Shown here: positions 16,880-26,684 of the stretch, piece by piece | How the letters are laid out: each line of letters starts with the position of its first letter | Position numbering within the stretch: position 1 is the stretch's first letter | NCBI GenBank assembly: GCA_902596675.1 | Contig: CACJUO010000008.1 | Coordinates: forward strand, 1 to 57,327 | DNA from: an uncultured Pelagibacteraceae bacterium | Lineage (GTDB): Bacteria; Pseudomonadota; Alphaproteobacteria; Pelagibacterales; Pelagibacteraceae | Length of the DNA stretch: 57,327 nt | Direction: 5' to 3' | The notes under the pieces: model-generated | Database searches by the model: none | Told to the model about the DNA's origin: nothing | What the model saw: the letters and a program-made list of their open reading frames with translations, nothing else | Position numbers and translations under genes: made by a program

Positions 16880-18154
16880 ATGTACAATTTTTTTAGAAAA
16901 ATCTTTAAAACAAATAAAAAACTTACACCAAAAGATAGCTCTTTTTTAGGCATTTATAACAACACTCAAGTTTCAAAACTTTTTGAAGCGATATCAAATT
17001 ATAATAATGCAAGTGAAATTAGATATGTAGGAGGCTGTGTAAGAAAAATATTAAATCAAGAGGATGTGGATGACATTGATTTGGCTGTAAATTTAAATCC
17101 ACACCAAGTTAAAGAATGTTTGCAATCAAATAGCATAAAATTCTTTGAAACTGGCATAAAACATGGGACTATCACTGCAAATATAGGCCAAAAAAATTTT
17201 GAGATTACATCACTAAGAGAAGATGTGGATACCGACGGAAGACATGCACAAGTAAAATATACAACAGACTGGTTTAAAGATTCATTAAGAAGAGATTTCA
17301 CCATTAACTCTATTTATGCGGATAAAGATGGTAATTTGTTTGATCCAAATGGAGGTGCAAAAGATATAGAAGAGGGAAAGGTAATTTTCATTGGTAATGC
17401 AGATAATAGAATTCAGGAAGATTATTTAAGAATTTTGAGATATATTAGATTCTTTATAAATTACAGTAATTACCCTCATAATTTATCAGTAAAAAAATCA
17501 ATCAAGCAAAACATTTCTGGTGTAGCTAATCTTTCAAAAGAAAGATTAATGAGTGAATTAAAAAAAATTATTTTATCTAAAAATTTTTTACAACTATCAA
17601 AAGACTCTTTTTCATTAGAAATTCTAACAACAATTTTCCCTCAGCTTGTTAATCTTAATAATTTAGAAAAAATGAATGAATACTCAAAAAATATATTTAA
17701 AAAAAAAACATTTATTTTTTTAATTTCTTACTTAGTTATAGATGAAACTGATAATGCTAATTATTTTTTATTTAAGTACAACTTATCAAATGAAGATAAA
17801 AACAGAATAAAGTTTCTTATTGAAAATTATAAATTATTTTTAGAAAAAGACTATTTCAATAAAAAAAATCTTCAAAAGATTTTTTATTTTAATAATAAAT
17901 CTTATGTTATAGATTTAATAGATTTAAAAATTTTCAACTCTAAAACAGCACCAAAAAAACTAATTGAATTAAAAAAGTATTTTGAACAATTTGAGAAACC
18001 TATTTTTCCATTAAAAGCCCAGGATTTACTTGAGAAATACAAATTAAAAGAAGGTAAAGAATTTGGACAAAAAATTAGATTACTCGAGGAAATGTGGATA
18101 AATAATAGCTTTAAATTAAGTAATAAAGAAATTGATAACTTATTAAATAATTAA
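16880..18154 (+). CDS. cca: CCA tRNA nucleotidyltransferase
   Basis: Class II nucleotidyltransferase of 424 residues adding or repairing the tRNA 3' CCA. The catalytic head is clear: [11 protein letters not shown] with the metal-binding DDIDLAV, and the conserved [15 protein letters not shown] and RILRYIRFF segments. The C-terminal half is a helical tRNA-binding tail. The start codon is 3 bases downstream of the encoded CCA of tRNA-Gln, so tRNA 3' processing would leave a nearly leaderless message. A poly(A) polymerase is the usual alternative for this superfamily, but the context supports CCA addition. Confidence 0.9.
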   Translation: MYNFFRKIFKTNKKLTPKDSSFLGIYNNTQVSKLFEAISNYNNASEIRYVGGCVRKILNQEDVDDIDLAVNLNPHQVKECLQSNSIKFFETGIKHGTITANIGQKNFEITSLREDVDTDGRHAQVKYTTDWFKDSLRRDFTINSIYADKDGNLFDPNGGAKDIEEGKVIFIGNADNRIQEDYLRILRYIRFFINYSNYPHNLSVKKSIKQNISGVANLSKERLMSELKKIILSKNFLQLSKDSFSLEILTTIFPQLVNLNNLEKMNEYSKNIFKKKTFIFLISYLVIDETDNANYFLFKYNLSNEDKNRIKFLIENYKLFLEKDYFNKKNLQKIFYFNNKSYVIDLIDLKIFNSKTAPKKLIELKKYFEQFEKPIFPLKAQDLLEKYKLKEGKEFGQKIRLLEEMWINNSFKLSNKEIDNLLNN

Positions 18155-18627
18155 ATATATTTAACGTCTTTTATCTCAAAATTTTTAACGCCTGCAGGAG
18201 TTTTAATTTCAACTAAATCACCCTTATTTTTACCAATCAGACCCATACCAACTGGCGATTTAAAATATATTAGTTTTTCTTTTAAATCTGCCTCATCTTT
18301 TCCAACAATCTTATATTTCACACTTTCGTCAGTATCTAAATTTTGCAGCATTATTGTTGAACCAAAAATAACTTTTCCATCGTTATCTAATTTAGAAACA
18401 TCAATAACATTTGCTCTAGCTATAATATCCTCAACTTCTTGTACTCTTCCCTCATTATGAGATTGTTGCTCTTTTGCAGCATGATATTCGGCATTTTCTT
18501 TAAGATCTCCATGTGATCTTGCTTCAGCAATGGCTGCAACTATTTCAGGTCTTTTCTTTTCTTTTAAGAAAATTAATTCTTTTTTTAATTTTTCCAAACC
18601 TTGAACTGTGATTGGTTCTTTTTCCAT
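18151..18627 (-). CDS. greA: Transcription elongation factor GreA
   Basis: 158-residue factor that stimulates RNA polymerase to cleave backtracked transcripts. The N-terminal coiled coil carries the acidic tip in [16 protein letters not shown] (about residues 38-53). The C-terminal FKBP-like domain ends in [21 protein letters not shown]. Length is normal. It overlaps the convergent end of cca by 4 bases and sits 3 bases after hemF. Confidence 0.97.
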   Translation of the reverse strand: MEKEPITVQGLEKLKKELIFLKEKKRPEIVAAIAEARSHGDLKENAEYHAAKEQQSHNEGRVQEVEDIIARANVIDVSKLDNDGKVIFGSTIMLQNLDTDESVKYKIVGKDEADLKEKLIYFKSPVGMGLIGKNKGDLVEIKTPAGVKNFEIKDVKYI

Positions 18628-18630
18628 AAT

Positions 18631-19458
18631 TTATTTCCATTTTGCAATAGGTGGTAATGACATTAAAATAGCTTCAACATTACCATTCGTTTGCAAACCA
18701 AACTTTGTACCTCTATCATAAAGTAAATTAAATTCAACATATCGACCTCTTTTTTCTAATTGAATTTCTCTTTGTTTATTTGACCATTTTTTTTTATATT
18801 TTTTTAATATTATTTCTCTAAAAATATTTTTAAAACTTATTCCTACTTCTCTTACAAAACTAAAATCATTTTCCCAATTTTCTTTTTTATAATCAAAAAA
18901 AATCCCCCCTATACCTCTTGGTTCTTTCCTATGTGGCAAGTAAAAATATTCATCACACCATTTTTTATATTTTTTATAAAAATTTTTATTATGTTTGTCA
19001 CAAGATTTTTTTAATTCATTATGAAACCATTTTTCTAAACTTTTATCTTTAAGGCAAGGTGTAACATCCATCCCTCCACCAAACCATCCATGAGAAGTAT
19101 AAATATATCTAGTGTTAAAATGCATAGCAGGAACATGAGGGTTTTTCATATGCATTACTACTGATATACCTGCTGCCCAAAAGTTTGGATTTTTATCTCC
19201 CCCAGGGATTCTGTTTCTAAACTGTTTTGAAAATTTTCCATAAACTTCTGAGAAATTCACTCCTACTTTTTCAAATATTTTTCCATTTTCTAATATCCTA
19301 AATTGTCCCCCACCTTCATTTGATTTTTTTCCTCTTTCCCAATCTTTAATTTTAAAGATATTTTTTTTACCCTCTATTTCTTCTATTTCTTGACAAATTA
19401 CTTCTTGCAAAGTCTTGAACCAATTACGAGCTAATTTTTTTTTAATTGTTTGATCCAT
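18631..19458 (-). CDS. hemF: Oxygen-dependent coproporphyrinogen III oxidase
   Basis: Haem-pathway enzyme of 275 residues, decarboxylating coproporphyrinogen III to protoporphyrinogen IX using O2. Conserved HemF blocks are visible: GVNFSEVYGKF, MKNPHVPAMHFNTRYI, WFGGGMDVTPCL, RGIGGIFFDY and GRYVEFNLLYDRGTKFGLQT. Its start overlaps trmL by 17 bases. Use of the aerobic enzyme fits an obligately aerobic surface-ocean cell, and haem demand fits the neighbouring bc1 genes. Confidence 0.97.
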   Translation of the reverse strand: MDQTIKKKLARNWFKTLQEVICQEIEEIEGKKNIFKIKDWERGKKSNEGGGQFRILENGKIFEKVGVNFSEVYGKFSKQFRNRIPGGDKNPNFWAAGISVVMHMKNPHVPAMHFNTRYIYTSHGWFGGGMDVTPCLKDKSLEKWFHNELKKSCDKHNKNFYKKYKKWCDEYFYLPHRKEPRGIGGIFFDYKKENWENDFSFVREVGISFKNIFREIILKKYKKKWSNKQREIQLEKRGRYVEFNLLYDRGTKFGLQTNGNVEAILMSLPPIAKWK

Positions 19459-19903
19459 AAATGTTTGATTGTCTTATATTTTCTGACAATACTATTGCAA
19501 CTGAAGATGCTAGGTTCAAGGATCTTTTTTTTTCAATCATAGGTATTTTTATCCTATTTTCTAACCTTTTATGTACCTTATCTGGAACACCGGCACTCTC
19601 TCTTCCAAAAAGCAAGGTATCGTCGCCTCTAAATTTAAATTCAGTATAAATTTTACTTGCCTTAGTAGTCATTAAAACAACCCTATCATTTTTTTTTGCT
19701 TCAAAAAATTCATCTGAACTTTTATAAATCTTCATCATCTTCTCATCCAGGTAGTCCATCACAACCCTTTTAAAACGTTTGTCACTGATTAAAAATCCAC
19801 AAGGTTCTATAATCTCTAGAACAGCTCCAAGGCACGAGCAAGTTCGAGCTATCGCAGCTGTATTTTGAGGTATATCAGGCTCATAAAGTGCTATTTTAGG
19901 CAT
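19442..19903 (-). CDS. trmL: tRNA (cytidine/uridine-34 2'-O)-methyltransferase
   Basis: SPOUT methyltransferase of 153 residues modifying the wobble ribose of tRNA-Leu. It starts with the typical KIALYEPDIPQNTAAIARTC and ends with the knot motif LLFGRESAGVP ... RSLNLASSVAIVLSE. I chose the ATG at 19903, just before family homology. In-frame ATGs at 19927 and 19936 are possible; the longer open frame that continues into petA is spurious, because it is antisense to the Rieske signal segment. It is divergent from petA. Confidence 0.9.
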   Translation of the reverse strand: MPKIALYEPDIPQNTAAIARTCSCLGAVLEIIEPCGFLISDKRFKRVVMDYLDEKMMKIYKSSDEFFEAKKNDRVVLMTTKASKIYTEFKFRGDDTLLFGRESAGVPDKVHKRLENRIKIPMIEKKRSLNLASSVAIVLSENIRQSNIYGSNN

Positions 19904-19997
19904 CGATTTAGTTTTTTTGTGTGTCATTGTTACCATGGAAAAATAACGTTTTTCTTCATATATGAAATCATATATTAAGAAAAAATTAAAATAATAA

Positions 19998-20516
19998 ATG
20001 TCTGATTCAGAAAAAAAAAAGCCAAATAGAAGAGATTTTATAGTTACAGCAACAACGGCAGCAGGAGCAGTCGGTGTTGGTGCAGTTGTTTGGCCTTTAG
20101 TTGACCAAATGAACCCTGATGCTTCTGTTAAAGCATTAGCAAGTACAGAAGTAGACATAAGTGCTGTAGAACCTGGGCAATCAATAACAGTTCTGTGGAG
20201 AGGTAAACCAGTTTTTATTAAAAGAAGAACTAAAGAAGAAATCGAAAGTGCAAGAGCAGTTGATTTAAGTGAATTGAAACATCCCGAAAAAGATGAGGAC
20301 AGAGCAAAAAATCCAGAGTGGCTTGTGATGTTAGGGGTATGTACTCACCTTGGATGTGTGCCTTTAACTGATAAAGGTGACTATGGTGCATGGTTTTGTC
20401 CATGTCATGGTTCACACTACGATACATCTGGAAGAATTAGAAAAGGGCCGGCACCAACCAATATGGAAGTGCCAAAATACGAATTTGTAAATAGCAATAC
20501 TATAAAGATTGGATAA
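19998..20516 (+). CDS. petA: Rieske iron-sulfur subunit of the bc1 complex
   Basis: 172-residue subunit carrying the 2Fe-2S cluster that takes electrons from ubiquinol. It has a twin-arginine export/anchor segment (NRRDF at residues 10-14 plus a hydrophobic helix) and the cluster ligands CTHLGC (115-120) and CPCHGSH (134-140). It is first in petABC, with 8 bases to petB. The 94-base gap to trmL contains the promoter region and a 12-bp palindrome at 19955-19966. Confidence 0.97.
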   Translation: MSDSEKKKPNRRDFIVTATTAAGAVGVGAVVWPLVDQMNPDASVKALASTEVDISAVEPGQSITVLWRGKPVFIKRRTKEEIESARAVDLSELKHPEKDEDRAKNPEWLVMLGVCTHLGCVPLTDKGDYGAWFCPCHGSHYDTSGRIRKGPAPTNMEVPKYEFVNSNTIKIG

Positions 20517-20524
20517 AAAATTTT

Positions 20525-21793
20525 ATGAGTGATCACGAATATACACCTAAATCAAAAGTTGGAAAATGGTTTAATGATAGACTTCCATTATTAACACTTG
20601 CAAATCATTTGACAGATTATCCAACTCCTAAAAACTTGAATTATTGGTGGACATTTGGAGGAATTCTTACTTTTTGCTTAATTACTCAAATAATTACTGG
20701 AATTGTTTTAGGCATGCATTATGTAGCTCACGCTGATTTAGCTTTTCAAAGTGTAGAACACATAATGAGAGATGTAAATTATGGTTGGTTAATAAGGTAT
20801 GTTCATGCTAACGGTGCATCTATGTTTTTCTTGGCTGTTTACATTCATATTTTTAGATCTTTGTATTACGGATCATATAAATCACCAAGAGAAGTTATTT
20901 GGATTATAGGGATGTTGATTTATTTTCTGATGATGGCAACTGCATTTATGGGATACGTTCTTCCATGGGGACAAATGAGTTTTTGGGGCGCAACAGTAAT
21001 AACTAATTTATTTAGTGCTATTCCTTTAGTGGGTGAGAGTATAACGAATTGGCTATGGGGAGGATATTCAGTTGATAATCCAACTTTAACGAGATTTTTT
21101 AGTTTACATTATCTGTTTCCATTTTTGATTTTAGGTTTAGTAGTTCTTCATATTTGGGCACTACATGTTCCTGGGAATAATAATCCTATTGGAATAGATA
21201 TAAAAAAACCGTCTAAGGATACAGTTCCATTTCATCCATATATAGTAATAAAAGATGCATTCGCACTTTTAATATTTTTATTAATATTTGCATTCTTTGT
21301 ATTTTTCTCACCAAATATTTTGGGTCATGCAGATAATTATATTGAGGCAAACCCACTAGTCACTCCTGCACATATTGTTCCTGAATGGTACTTACTACCA
21401 TTTTATGCAATTTTAAGATCAGTACCTGATAAACTACTTGGAGTGATTGCAATGTTCGCTGCAATATTCGTACTAGTAATTTTACCTTGGTTAGACACGT
21501 CTAAGGTAAGGTCAACAGTGTTTAGACCTATTTATAAACAATTCTATTGGTTTTTAGTTGCTGATGTTTTAATACTTGGCTATGTAGGCGCAATGCCTGC
21601 AGAGGGTATCTACTTGTTAATAGCTAGAGTTGCTACAGCTTATTATTTTGCACATTTTTTATTAATTCTTCCATTCTTAGGTTTTAAGGAGAAAACTACT
21701 CCGTTGCCGCTAAGTATAACTGAACCAATTTTAGGTGGATCACCAGATATGGCAATGGCTAGAGATAATTCTAACTATAAAGAAAAACTGTGA
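20525..21793 (+). CDS. petB: Cytochrome b of the bc1 complex
   Basis: Membrane subunit of 422 residues binding haems bL and bH. The four axial histidines are visible at residues 94 and 108 and at 195 and 209 (FSLHYLFPF ... VVLHIWALH). The Qo-site motif [16 protein letters not shown] is present. Eight membrane helices are expected. The stop codon overlaps the petC start as GTGA. Confidence 0.97.
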   Translation: MSDHEYTPKSKVGKWFNDRLPLLTLANHLTDYPTPKNLNYWWTFGGILTFCLITQIITGIVLGMHYVAHADLAFQSVEHIMRDVNYGWLIRYVHANGASMFFLAVYIHIFRSLYYGSYKSPREVIWIIGMLIYFLMMATAFMGYVLPWGQMSFWGATVITNLFSAIPLVGESITNWLWGGYSVDNPTLTRFFSLHYLFPFLILGLVVLHIWALHVPGNNNPIGIDIKKPSKDTVPFHPYIVIKDAFALLIFLLIFAFFVFFSPNILGHADNYIEANPLVTPAHIVPEWYLLPFYAILRSVPDKLLGVIAMFAAIFVLVILPWLDTSKVRSTVFRPIYKQFYWFLVADVLILGYVGAMPAEGIYLLIARVATAYYFAHFLLILPFLGFKEKTTPLPLSITEPILGGSPDMAMARDNSNYKEKL

Positions 21794-22575
21794 GAAACTT
21801 ATTTAAATTAACTTTTTTTTTCATATTAGTTTCATCTTTATCTTTTTCAAAAATCCACGCAGCTGGAGAGCAAAATGATCTGTTGGAAGTAGACTGGTCT
21901 TTTAAGAGCTTCTTTGGGAAATTTGATAGAGCATCTTTGCAAAGAGGATATCAAGTTTATGCAGAAGTTTGTGCTTCATGCCACTCACTTAAACATTTAA
22001 GTTATAGAAATCTTGCAGAAAAAGGTGGACCAGAGTTTACAGAACTTGAGGCTAAAGCGATTGCCTCAAATTTCGAAGTAACAGATGGACCAAATAGTGA
22101 TGGAGAAATGTTCGAAAGACCAGCTAAGTTATCTGATAAATTTGTAATGCCTTATGCAAATGTTCAGGAAGCAATTGCAGCAAATGGTGGAGCATATCCT
22201 CCAGATATGTCAGTGCTTGTAAAAGCAAGGGGTGGTGGAGCAAACTATATTTATTCTGTTTTAATGGGCTACGATGAACCGCCAGCAGGTATGGAGCTTG
22301 ATGATGGCGTGTATTACAACAAATATATGTATGGAAATAAAATTAAAATGGCATCTCCTCTGGATGACGACATTGTAGAATATTCAGATGGAACGAAAGC
22401 AACAGTAGATCAAATGGCCAAAGATGTAACAACTTTTTTACAGTGGACAGCTGAACCACATTTAGAGGCAAGACATAAACTAGGTTTTAGGGTGATTATA
22501 TATTTATCGGTGTTAACAATTTTAGTTTATTTCAGTATGAAAAAAATCTGGTCACGTATTGAAACGAAAGTTTAA
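21790..22575 (+). CDS. petC: Cytochrome c1 of the bc1 complex
   Basis: 261-residue membrane-anchored c-type cytochrome passing electrons to soluble cytochrome c. It has a signal peptide (about residues 1-24, cleaved near KIHA/A), a haem-binding CASCH at 61-65 and a C-terminal anchor helix ([16 protein letters not shown]). The start is a GTG overlapping the petB TGA, which suggests coupled translation. The last 24 bases overlap ychF on the opposite strand, an unusually long convergent overlap between two conserved genes. Confidence 0.96.
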   Translation: MRNLFKLTFFFILVSSLSFSKIHAAGEQNDLLEVDWSFKSFFGKFDRASLQRGYQVYAEVCASCHSLKHLSYRNLAEKGGPEFTELEAKAIASNFEVTDGPNSDGEMFERPAKLSDKFVMPYANVQEAIAANGGAYPPDMSVLVKARGGGANYIYSVLMGYDEPPAGMELDDGVYYNKYMYGNKIKMASPLDDDIVEYSDGTKATVDQMAKDVTTFLQWTAEPHLEARHKLGFRVIIYLSVLTILVYFSMKKIWSRIETKV

Positions 22576-23628
22576 AATATCTCCATCCTTAACAATATAT
22601 TCTTTACCTTCTAATCTCATTTTTCCAGCCTCTTTAGATTTTAACCATCCCTGATTCCTTAAAAAATCTTCATAAGAAATTGTTTCAGCTCTTATAAATC
22701 CTTTCTCAAAGTCAGAATGAATTTCCCCTGCAGCATTTGGTGCAGTAGAATCTTTTGTAATAGTCCAAGCTCTAGTCTCTTCAGGTCCTGATGTAAAAAA
22801 TGTTTGTAAGGATAAAAGTTCGTATCCTTTCCTTATTAATAAATTAAGTCCTGTTTCTGACATATTGATCATTTTCATATAATTTTTTTTTTCATTTTCA
22901 TCTTCTAATTGGTTTATTTGATTTTCTATATCTGCAGAAATTACCAATGTATTTTTTTCATCAAATTTTTTTATAAAGTCCTCAGTATATTTGTTACCTG
23001 ACTTAATACTCTCCTCGTCTACATTACACACATATAGTTTTGGTTTAGTACTTAGAAGTCCACTATTTTTTAAAATTTTTTCATCAAATTCATTTGTGAT
23101 TAATGTTAAATCACCATCCTCATCGATTATCTTTTGAGCTGCCTCCAGTAATTTAAGCTCTTCAATATCAACATTTTTTTTATTTTTTTTATCAAGTCTC
23201 TTATGTATCGACTCTAAATCAGCTAACTTCATTTCAGTTTCTATGATTTCTAAATCTCTAACAGGATTAACGTTAGGGTTAACATTTTGTATATCATCTG
23301 AGTCAAAACATCTAATCATATGTATAATTGCATCAACTTCCCTGATATGAGATAAAAATTTATTTCCTAGACCCTCACCTTTGGAAGCACCTTTAACAAG
23401 GCCGGCAATATCAACAAAAGAAATTGTTGTATTAATTTTCTTTTTTGAATCTGAAATTACAGCCAACTGATCAAGCCTTTCATCTGGAACTGCTACGATG
23501 CCAATATTCGGATCGATTGTACAAAATGGAAAATTTTCTGCTTGTGCCTTGTTAGAGTTTGTTAAAGCGTTAAACAAAGTAGACTTACCAACATTTGGTA
23601 AGCCAACGATTCCACATTTAAAACCCAT
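22552..23628 (-). CDS. ychF: Ribosome-associated ATPase/GTPase YchF
   Basis: Obg-family P-loop protein of 358 residues. G1 is GLPNVGKSTLFNAL (8-21), G3 is DIAGLVKGAS, and the usual G4 motif is replaced by the NVDE-type sequence typical of the ATP-preferring YchF/Ola1 branch. A C-terminal TGS domain (FEKGFIRAETISYEDF) is present. It is last in rplY-pth-ychF, starting 1 base from the pth stop. Confidence 0.95.
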   Translation of the reverse strand: MGFKCGIVGLPNVGKSTLFNALTNSNKAQAENFPFCTIDPNIGIVAVPDERLDQLAVISDSKKKINTTISFVDIAGLVKGASKGEGLGNKFLSHIREVDAIIHMIRCFDSDDIQNVNPNVNPVRDLEIIETEMKLADLESIHKRLDKKNKKNVDIEELKLLEAAQKIIDEDGDLTLITNEFDEKILKNSGLLSTKPKLYVCNVDEESIKSGNKYTEDFIKKFDEKNTLVISADIENQINQLEDENEKKNYMKMINMSETGLNLLIRKGYELLSLQTFFTSGPEETRAWTITKDSTAPNAAGEIHSDFEKGFIRAETISYEDFLRNQGWLKSKEAGKMRLEGKEYIVKDGDILNFRFNT

Positions 23629-24189
23629 TTAATTATTGTTAACTGTGCTAGAAAATAGGTCTAATTTTTTATCAATTAAGATAGTCAAGGATTCAATTAT
23701 ATTATTTGTAATTGTTTCTAAATGAACTTGTTCGTCTTCATTAAAGTCGTTTAGCACAAAATCAGAAACAGATATTTTATTTTCTGGTTTACCTATTCCA
23801 ATCCGAACTCTTGAATATTCTTTGCCAATAAACTTATCAATAGATGCAATTCCATTGTGACCTGCACTTGACCCACCAAATTTTGCTTTAATTTTTCCAA
23901 ATTCAATATCTAAGTCATCATGGAATACAATCACGTCTTCTGCATCGATTTTGAAATATTCAAGTAGTTCTCTTATGCAAATTCCAGAGTTATTCATAAA
24001 TGTAAGAGGTTTAATTGCATAAATTTTCTTATCGCCAATACTTCCAGTTGTTAACAATCCTTTAAATTTTGGTTTTTGCTTTGACAATCCAAATTTTTGG
24101 TTAATTGCATCCACAATCTTAAAACCAATATTATGTCTATTATTTTGACTATTTGGAGTCGGATTTCCTAAACCAACAAGTAACAACAT
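23629..24189 (-). CDS. pth: Peptidyl-tRNA hydrolase
   Basis: 186-residue enzyme releasing tRNA from dropped-off peptidyl-tRNAs. The N-terminal GLGNPTPNSQNNRHNIGF carries the conserved Asn and catalytic His. The FMNNSG and HDDLDIEFGKIK segments (with the activating Asp) and the GGSSAGHNGIASI block are conserved. Gene order rplY-pth-ychF is widespread in proteobacteria. Confidence 0.97.
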   Translation of the reverse strand: MLLLVGLGNPTPNSQNNRHNIGFKIVDAINQKFGLSKQKPKFKGLLTTGSIGDKKIYAIKPLTFMNNSGICIRELLEYFKIDAEDVIVFHDDLDIEFGKIKAKFGGSSAGHNGIASIDKFIGKEYSRVRIGIGKPENKISVSDFVLNDFNEDEQVHLETITNNIIESLTILIDKKLDLFSSTVNNN

Positions 24190-24225
24190 ATTAAATTAAT
24201 TTTGGAAAAAAAATTTCACTATTTA

Positions 24226-24942
24226 TTATTTTTTATCTGATGAAGTTTTATCTTCTTCTTTAGATTTATCACCCTCTGTCTTATCACCATCACTTGAAGT
24301 TTTTTCACTGCCTTCTGCAGCTGCATCTGCTCCTTCTGCGGCTTCACCTTCAGCCGTCTCTGCTGGTTTTTCTGGCTCTTTAACTACTGTAGGTGCAGCA
24401 ACTGTAGCAATTACAAAGTCTCTTCCTTGAATCGTAGGAGTAACATTTTCTGGTAAGTTGATTGATGAAATTTTTATACTTGTACCAATATCTAAACCCT
24501 CTAAATCCACAACAAGTTCGGTTGGAATATTTTCTGCAGGACATCTAAGTTCTACCTTACGTCTTACAATATTTAGCACTCCACCACGTTTAAGTCCTGG
24601 AGATAATTCATTATTTATAAATTTCACAGGTATTTCTAAAATAATTTTTCCACCTTTGACAATTCTCATTAAATCAAAATGAATTGGCTCATCAGTGACA
24701 GTGTCAAAAGAAATATTTCTAGTTAAGACCTTCTGTTCTTTGCCATCTAAATTAATAGAAATAACATTAGAAAGAAAATTTTCTTTATTTATTAAATTTT
24801 TTAGTTCTTTAGTAGTAATTGAAATTTTTTCATTTGGCAATTCTCCACCATAAACTATACCTGGCACATTACCCGTATTTCTCAGGTCATTCACTTGACC
24901 TTTAGTTTTTGTTTCTCTTATTGTTGCTTGTATTATGCTCAT
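24226..24942 (-). CDS. rplY: 50S ribosomal protein L25 (CTC form)
   Basis: 238-residue 5S-rRNA-binding protein. The N-terminal L25 domain (GNVPGIVYGGE near residue 26) is followed by the TL5/CTC beta domain. The last 50 residues are a low-complexity Glu/Ala/Ser/Lys/Asp tail of the kind common in alphaproteobacterial L25 proteins. It follows prs in the same direction and leads pth-ychF. Confidence 0.95.
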   Translation of the reverse strand: MSIIQATIRETKTKGQVNDLRNTGNVPGIVYGGELPNEKISITTKELKNLINKENFLSNVISINLDGKEQKVLTRNISFDTVTDEPIHFDLMRIVKGGKIILEIPVKFINNELSPGLKRGGVLNIVRRKVELRCPAENIPTELVVDLEGLDIGTSIKISSINLPENVTPTIQGRDFVIATVAAPTVVKEPEKPAETAEGEAAEGADAAAEGSEKTSSDGDKTEGDKSKEEDKTSSDKK

Positions 24943-24984
24943 AAATTGCAGGTTTTATACCGCAGTTTGGTAATTTTACAAGAT

Positions 24985-25917
24985 TTATTTAAATAGATCT
25001 GAGACAGATGTTGAATTAGAAATCCTTTTAATAGCCTCGGCTAGTAAGATTGATATTGATAATACTTCAATATTTCTTACTTTTTTTAGTTTGTCTGAAC
25101 TATCTATACTATCTGTAATAACTAAGTTTTTAATTTTTGAATTTTTTATCTTTTTAACTGCATCACCGCTAAAAACTCCATGGGTTGCATATACATGAAC
25201 TTCTTTTGCACCTCTTTTTAATAAAGCATCAGCTGCATTTACTATTGTTCCTCCAGAGTCAATTATATCGTCAGTTAAAATACAGACTTTATTTTTTACA
25301 TTTCCAATAACATTCATAACTTGCGATTTTCCAGGACTAGGTCTTCTTTTGTCTACAATTGCTAATCCAACATCTAGTTTTTTTCCTAAAGCTCTTGCTC
25401 TTTCAACTCCCCCCACATCAGGCGCAACACATATAATATTTTTGCTTTTGATTTTTCTTTTAATATGCTTTGCAAAGATTGGTGTAGCAAATAAGTTATC
25501 AACAGGAATGTCAAAAAAACCTTGAATTTGACCAGCATGCAAATCTACTGTTACTACTCTGTCAGCTCCTGCATTAGTTATTAGGTTTGATACTAATTTA
25601 GCAGAAATAGAAGTTCTTGGTACAACCTTACGATCTTGTCTCGCATACCCAAAATATGGAATTACTGCAGTGATATTTTTTGCAGAAGATCTTTTAAGTG
25701 CATCTATACAAAGAAGCAACTCCATTAAATTATCATTTGCAGGAGATGACACTGATTGAATTATAAAAATACTGTTACCTCTTATATTTTCGTTGATTTC
25801 AATATAAATCTCTCCATCTGCAAATTTTCTAATACTGGTATTTACTAATTTATTTTTTAGATTTTTTGAAATTTTATTACTTAGCTGTTTGTTGCTATTT
25901 CCAGTGAGAATTTTCAT
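24985..25917 (-). CDS. prs: Ribose-phosphate pyrophosphokinase
   Basis: 310-residue enzyme making PRPP from ribose 5-phosphate and ATP. The ATP flexible-loop and active-site segments FGYARQDRK and [14 protein letters not shown] are present, as is the PRPP-binding loop [16 protein letters not shown] near residue 218. Length is typical. It lies 42 bases before rplY and 14 bases after pgeF. Confidence 0.97.
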   Translation of the reverse strand: MKILTGNSNKQLSNKISKNLKNKLVNTSIRKFADGEIYIEINENIRGNSIFIIQSVSSPANDNLMELLLCIDALKRSSAKNITAVIPYFGYARQDRKVVPRTSISAKLVSNLITNAGADRVVTVDLHAGQIQGFFDIPVDNLFATPIFAKHIKRKIKSKNIICVAPDVGGVERARALGKKLDVGLAIVDKRRPSPGKSQVMNVIGNVKNKVCILTDDIIDSGGTIVNAADALLKRGAKEVHVYATHGVFSGDAVKKIKNSKIKNLVITDSIDSSDKLKKVRNIEVLSISILLAEAIKRISNSTSVSDLFK

Positions 25918-25931
25918 TTTTTGAGAAAAAT

Positions 25932-26684
25932 CTATTTAATCATAATTACAGAAATATTTCTACCATAATCATTTAATTTATTTTTAACTGATCTCCTAGC
26001 ACTGAAAAAGTTGTTACTTAATAAATATGTATCTTTTTTGATGATTTCAATGTTTTTAACCCCAAATTTCACAAGTTGCTCTTTAATATAATCTGTTAAA
26101 CTGAAATATATTTTATTTCTTTTAGTTTGAAAAAATTTTTTATTAGATTTTTCTTGTTTAATAAATTTATCCAAGAAATCATTTCTTACCTCATAGTTAT
26201 CTTTTCCTATACAAGGTCCAATTACAACTATTAAATCATTTAAATTGCTACCACTTGACTTGAATTTTCTTAATGTAGTTGATACTATTTTTTTGTATGC
26301 TCCCTTCCATCCTGCATGTAGCGCACTAATTAAATTATTAATTGGGTCATATATAAACACAGGAGCACAATCAGCTGTTAAAATTCCTAAAGCGATACCT
26401 TTTTTATTTGTTACTAATGAGTCACCTTTTAATTTTTTCTTTGGAACTTTGCTTATTTTAAAAACATTATTACTATGAATTTGATTTAACAATATAAGAT
26501 TATTTTTATTACAACCAATTTTAAGACACACCTTTTCTATGTTTTTTTTAACATCTTTAGTTTTATCTTTAGATCCTAGACCACAATTTAAACTTTTATA
26601 AATACCTTTTGAGAAGCCACCTTTTCGATTAAAGAAACCATGTTCTATTCTTTTGAATTTACCAAGTTTTTTTGATTTAAACAT
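25932..26684 (-). CDS. pgeF: Purine nucleoside phosphorylase/adenosine deaminase-like, YfiH (laccase-domain) family
   Basis: 250-residue protein of the YfiH/PgeF family. The zinc-site motif [14 protein letters not shown] (His and nearby residues), the HSNNVF block and [12 protein letters not shown] (the Asp-Cys pair) are all present. Family members act as purine nucleoside phosphorylase/deaminase, and E. coli PgeF edits peptidoglycan precursors; which activity matters here is unknown. The start overlaps the upstream methyltransferase stop by 1 base. Confidence 0.88.
   Translation of the reverse strand: MFKSKKLGKFKRIEHGFFNRKGGFSKGIYKSLNCGLGSKDKTKDVKKNIEKVCLKIGCNKNNLILLNQIHSNNVFKISKVPKKKLKGDSLVTNKKGIALGILTADCAPVFIYDPINNLISALHAGWKGAYKKIVSTTLRKFKSSGSNLNDLIVVIGPCIGKDNYEVRNDFLDKFIKQEKSNKKFFQTKRNKIYFSLTDYIKEQLVKFGVKNIEIIKKDTYLLSNNFFSARRSVKNKLNDYGRNISVIMIK

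Noticed and set aside
19904-20158. N-terminal extension of the trmL frame
   Set aside because: It runs antisense through the petA start region; TrmL homology starts at 19903.
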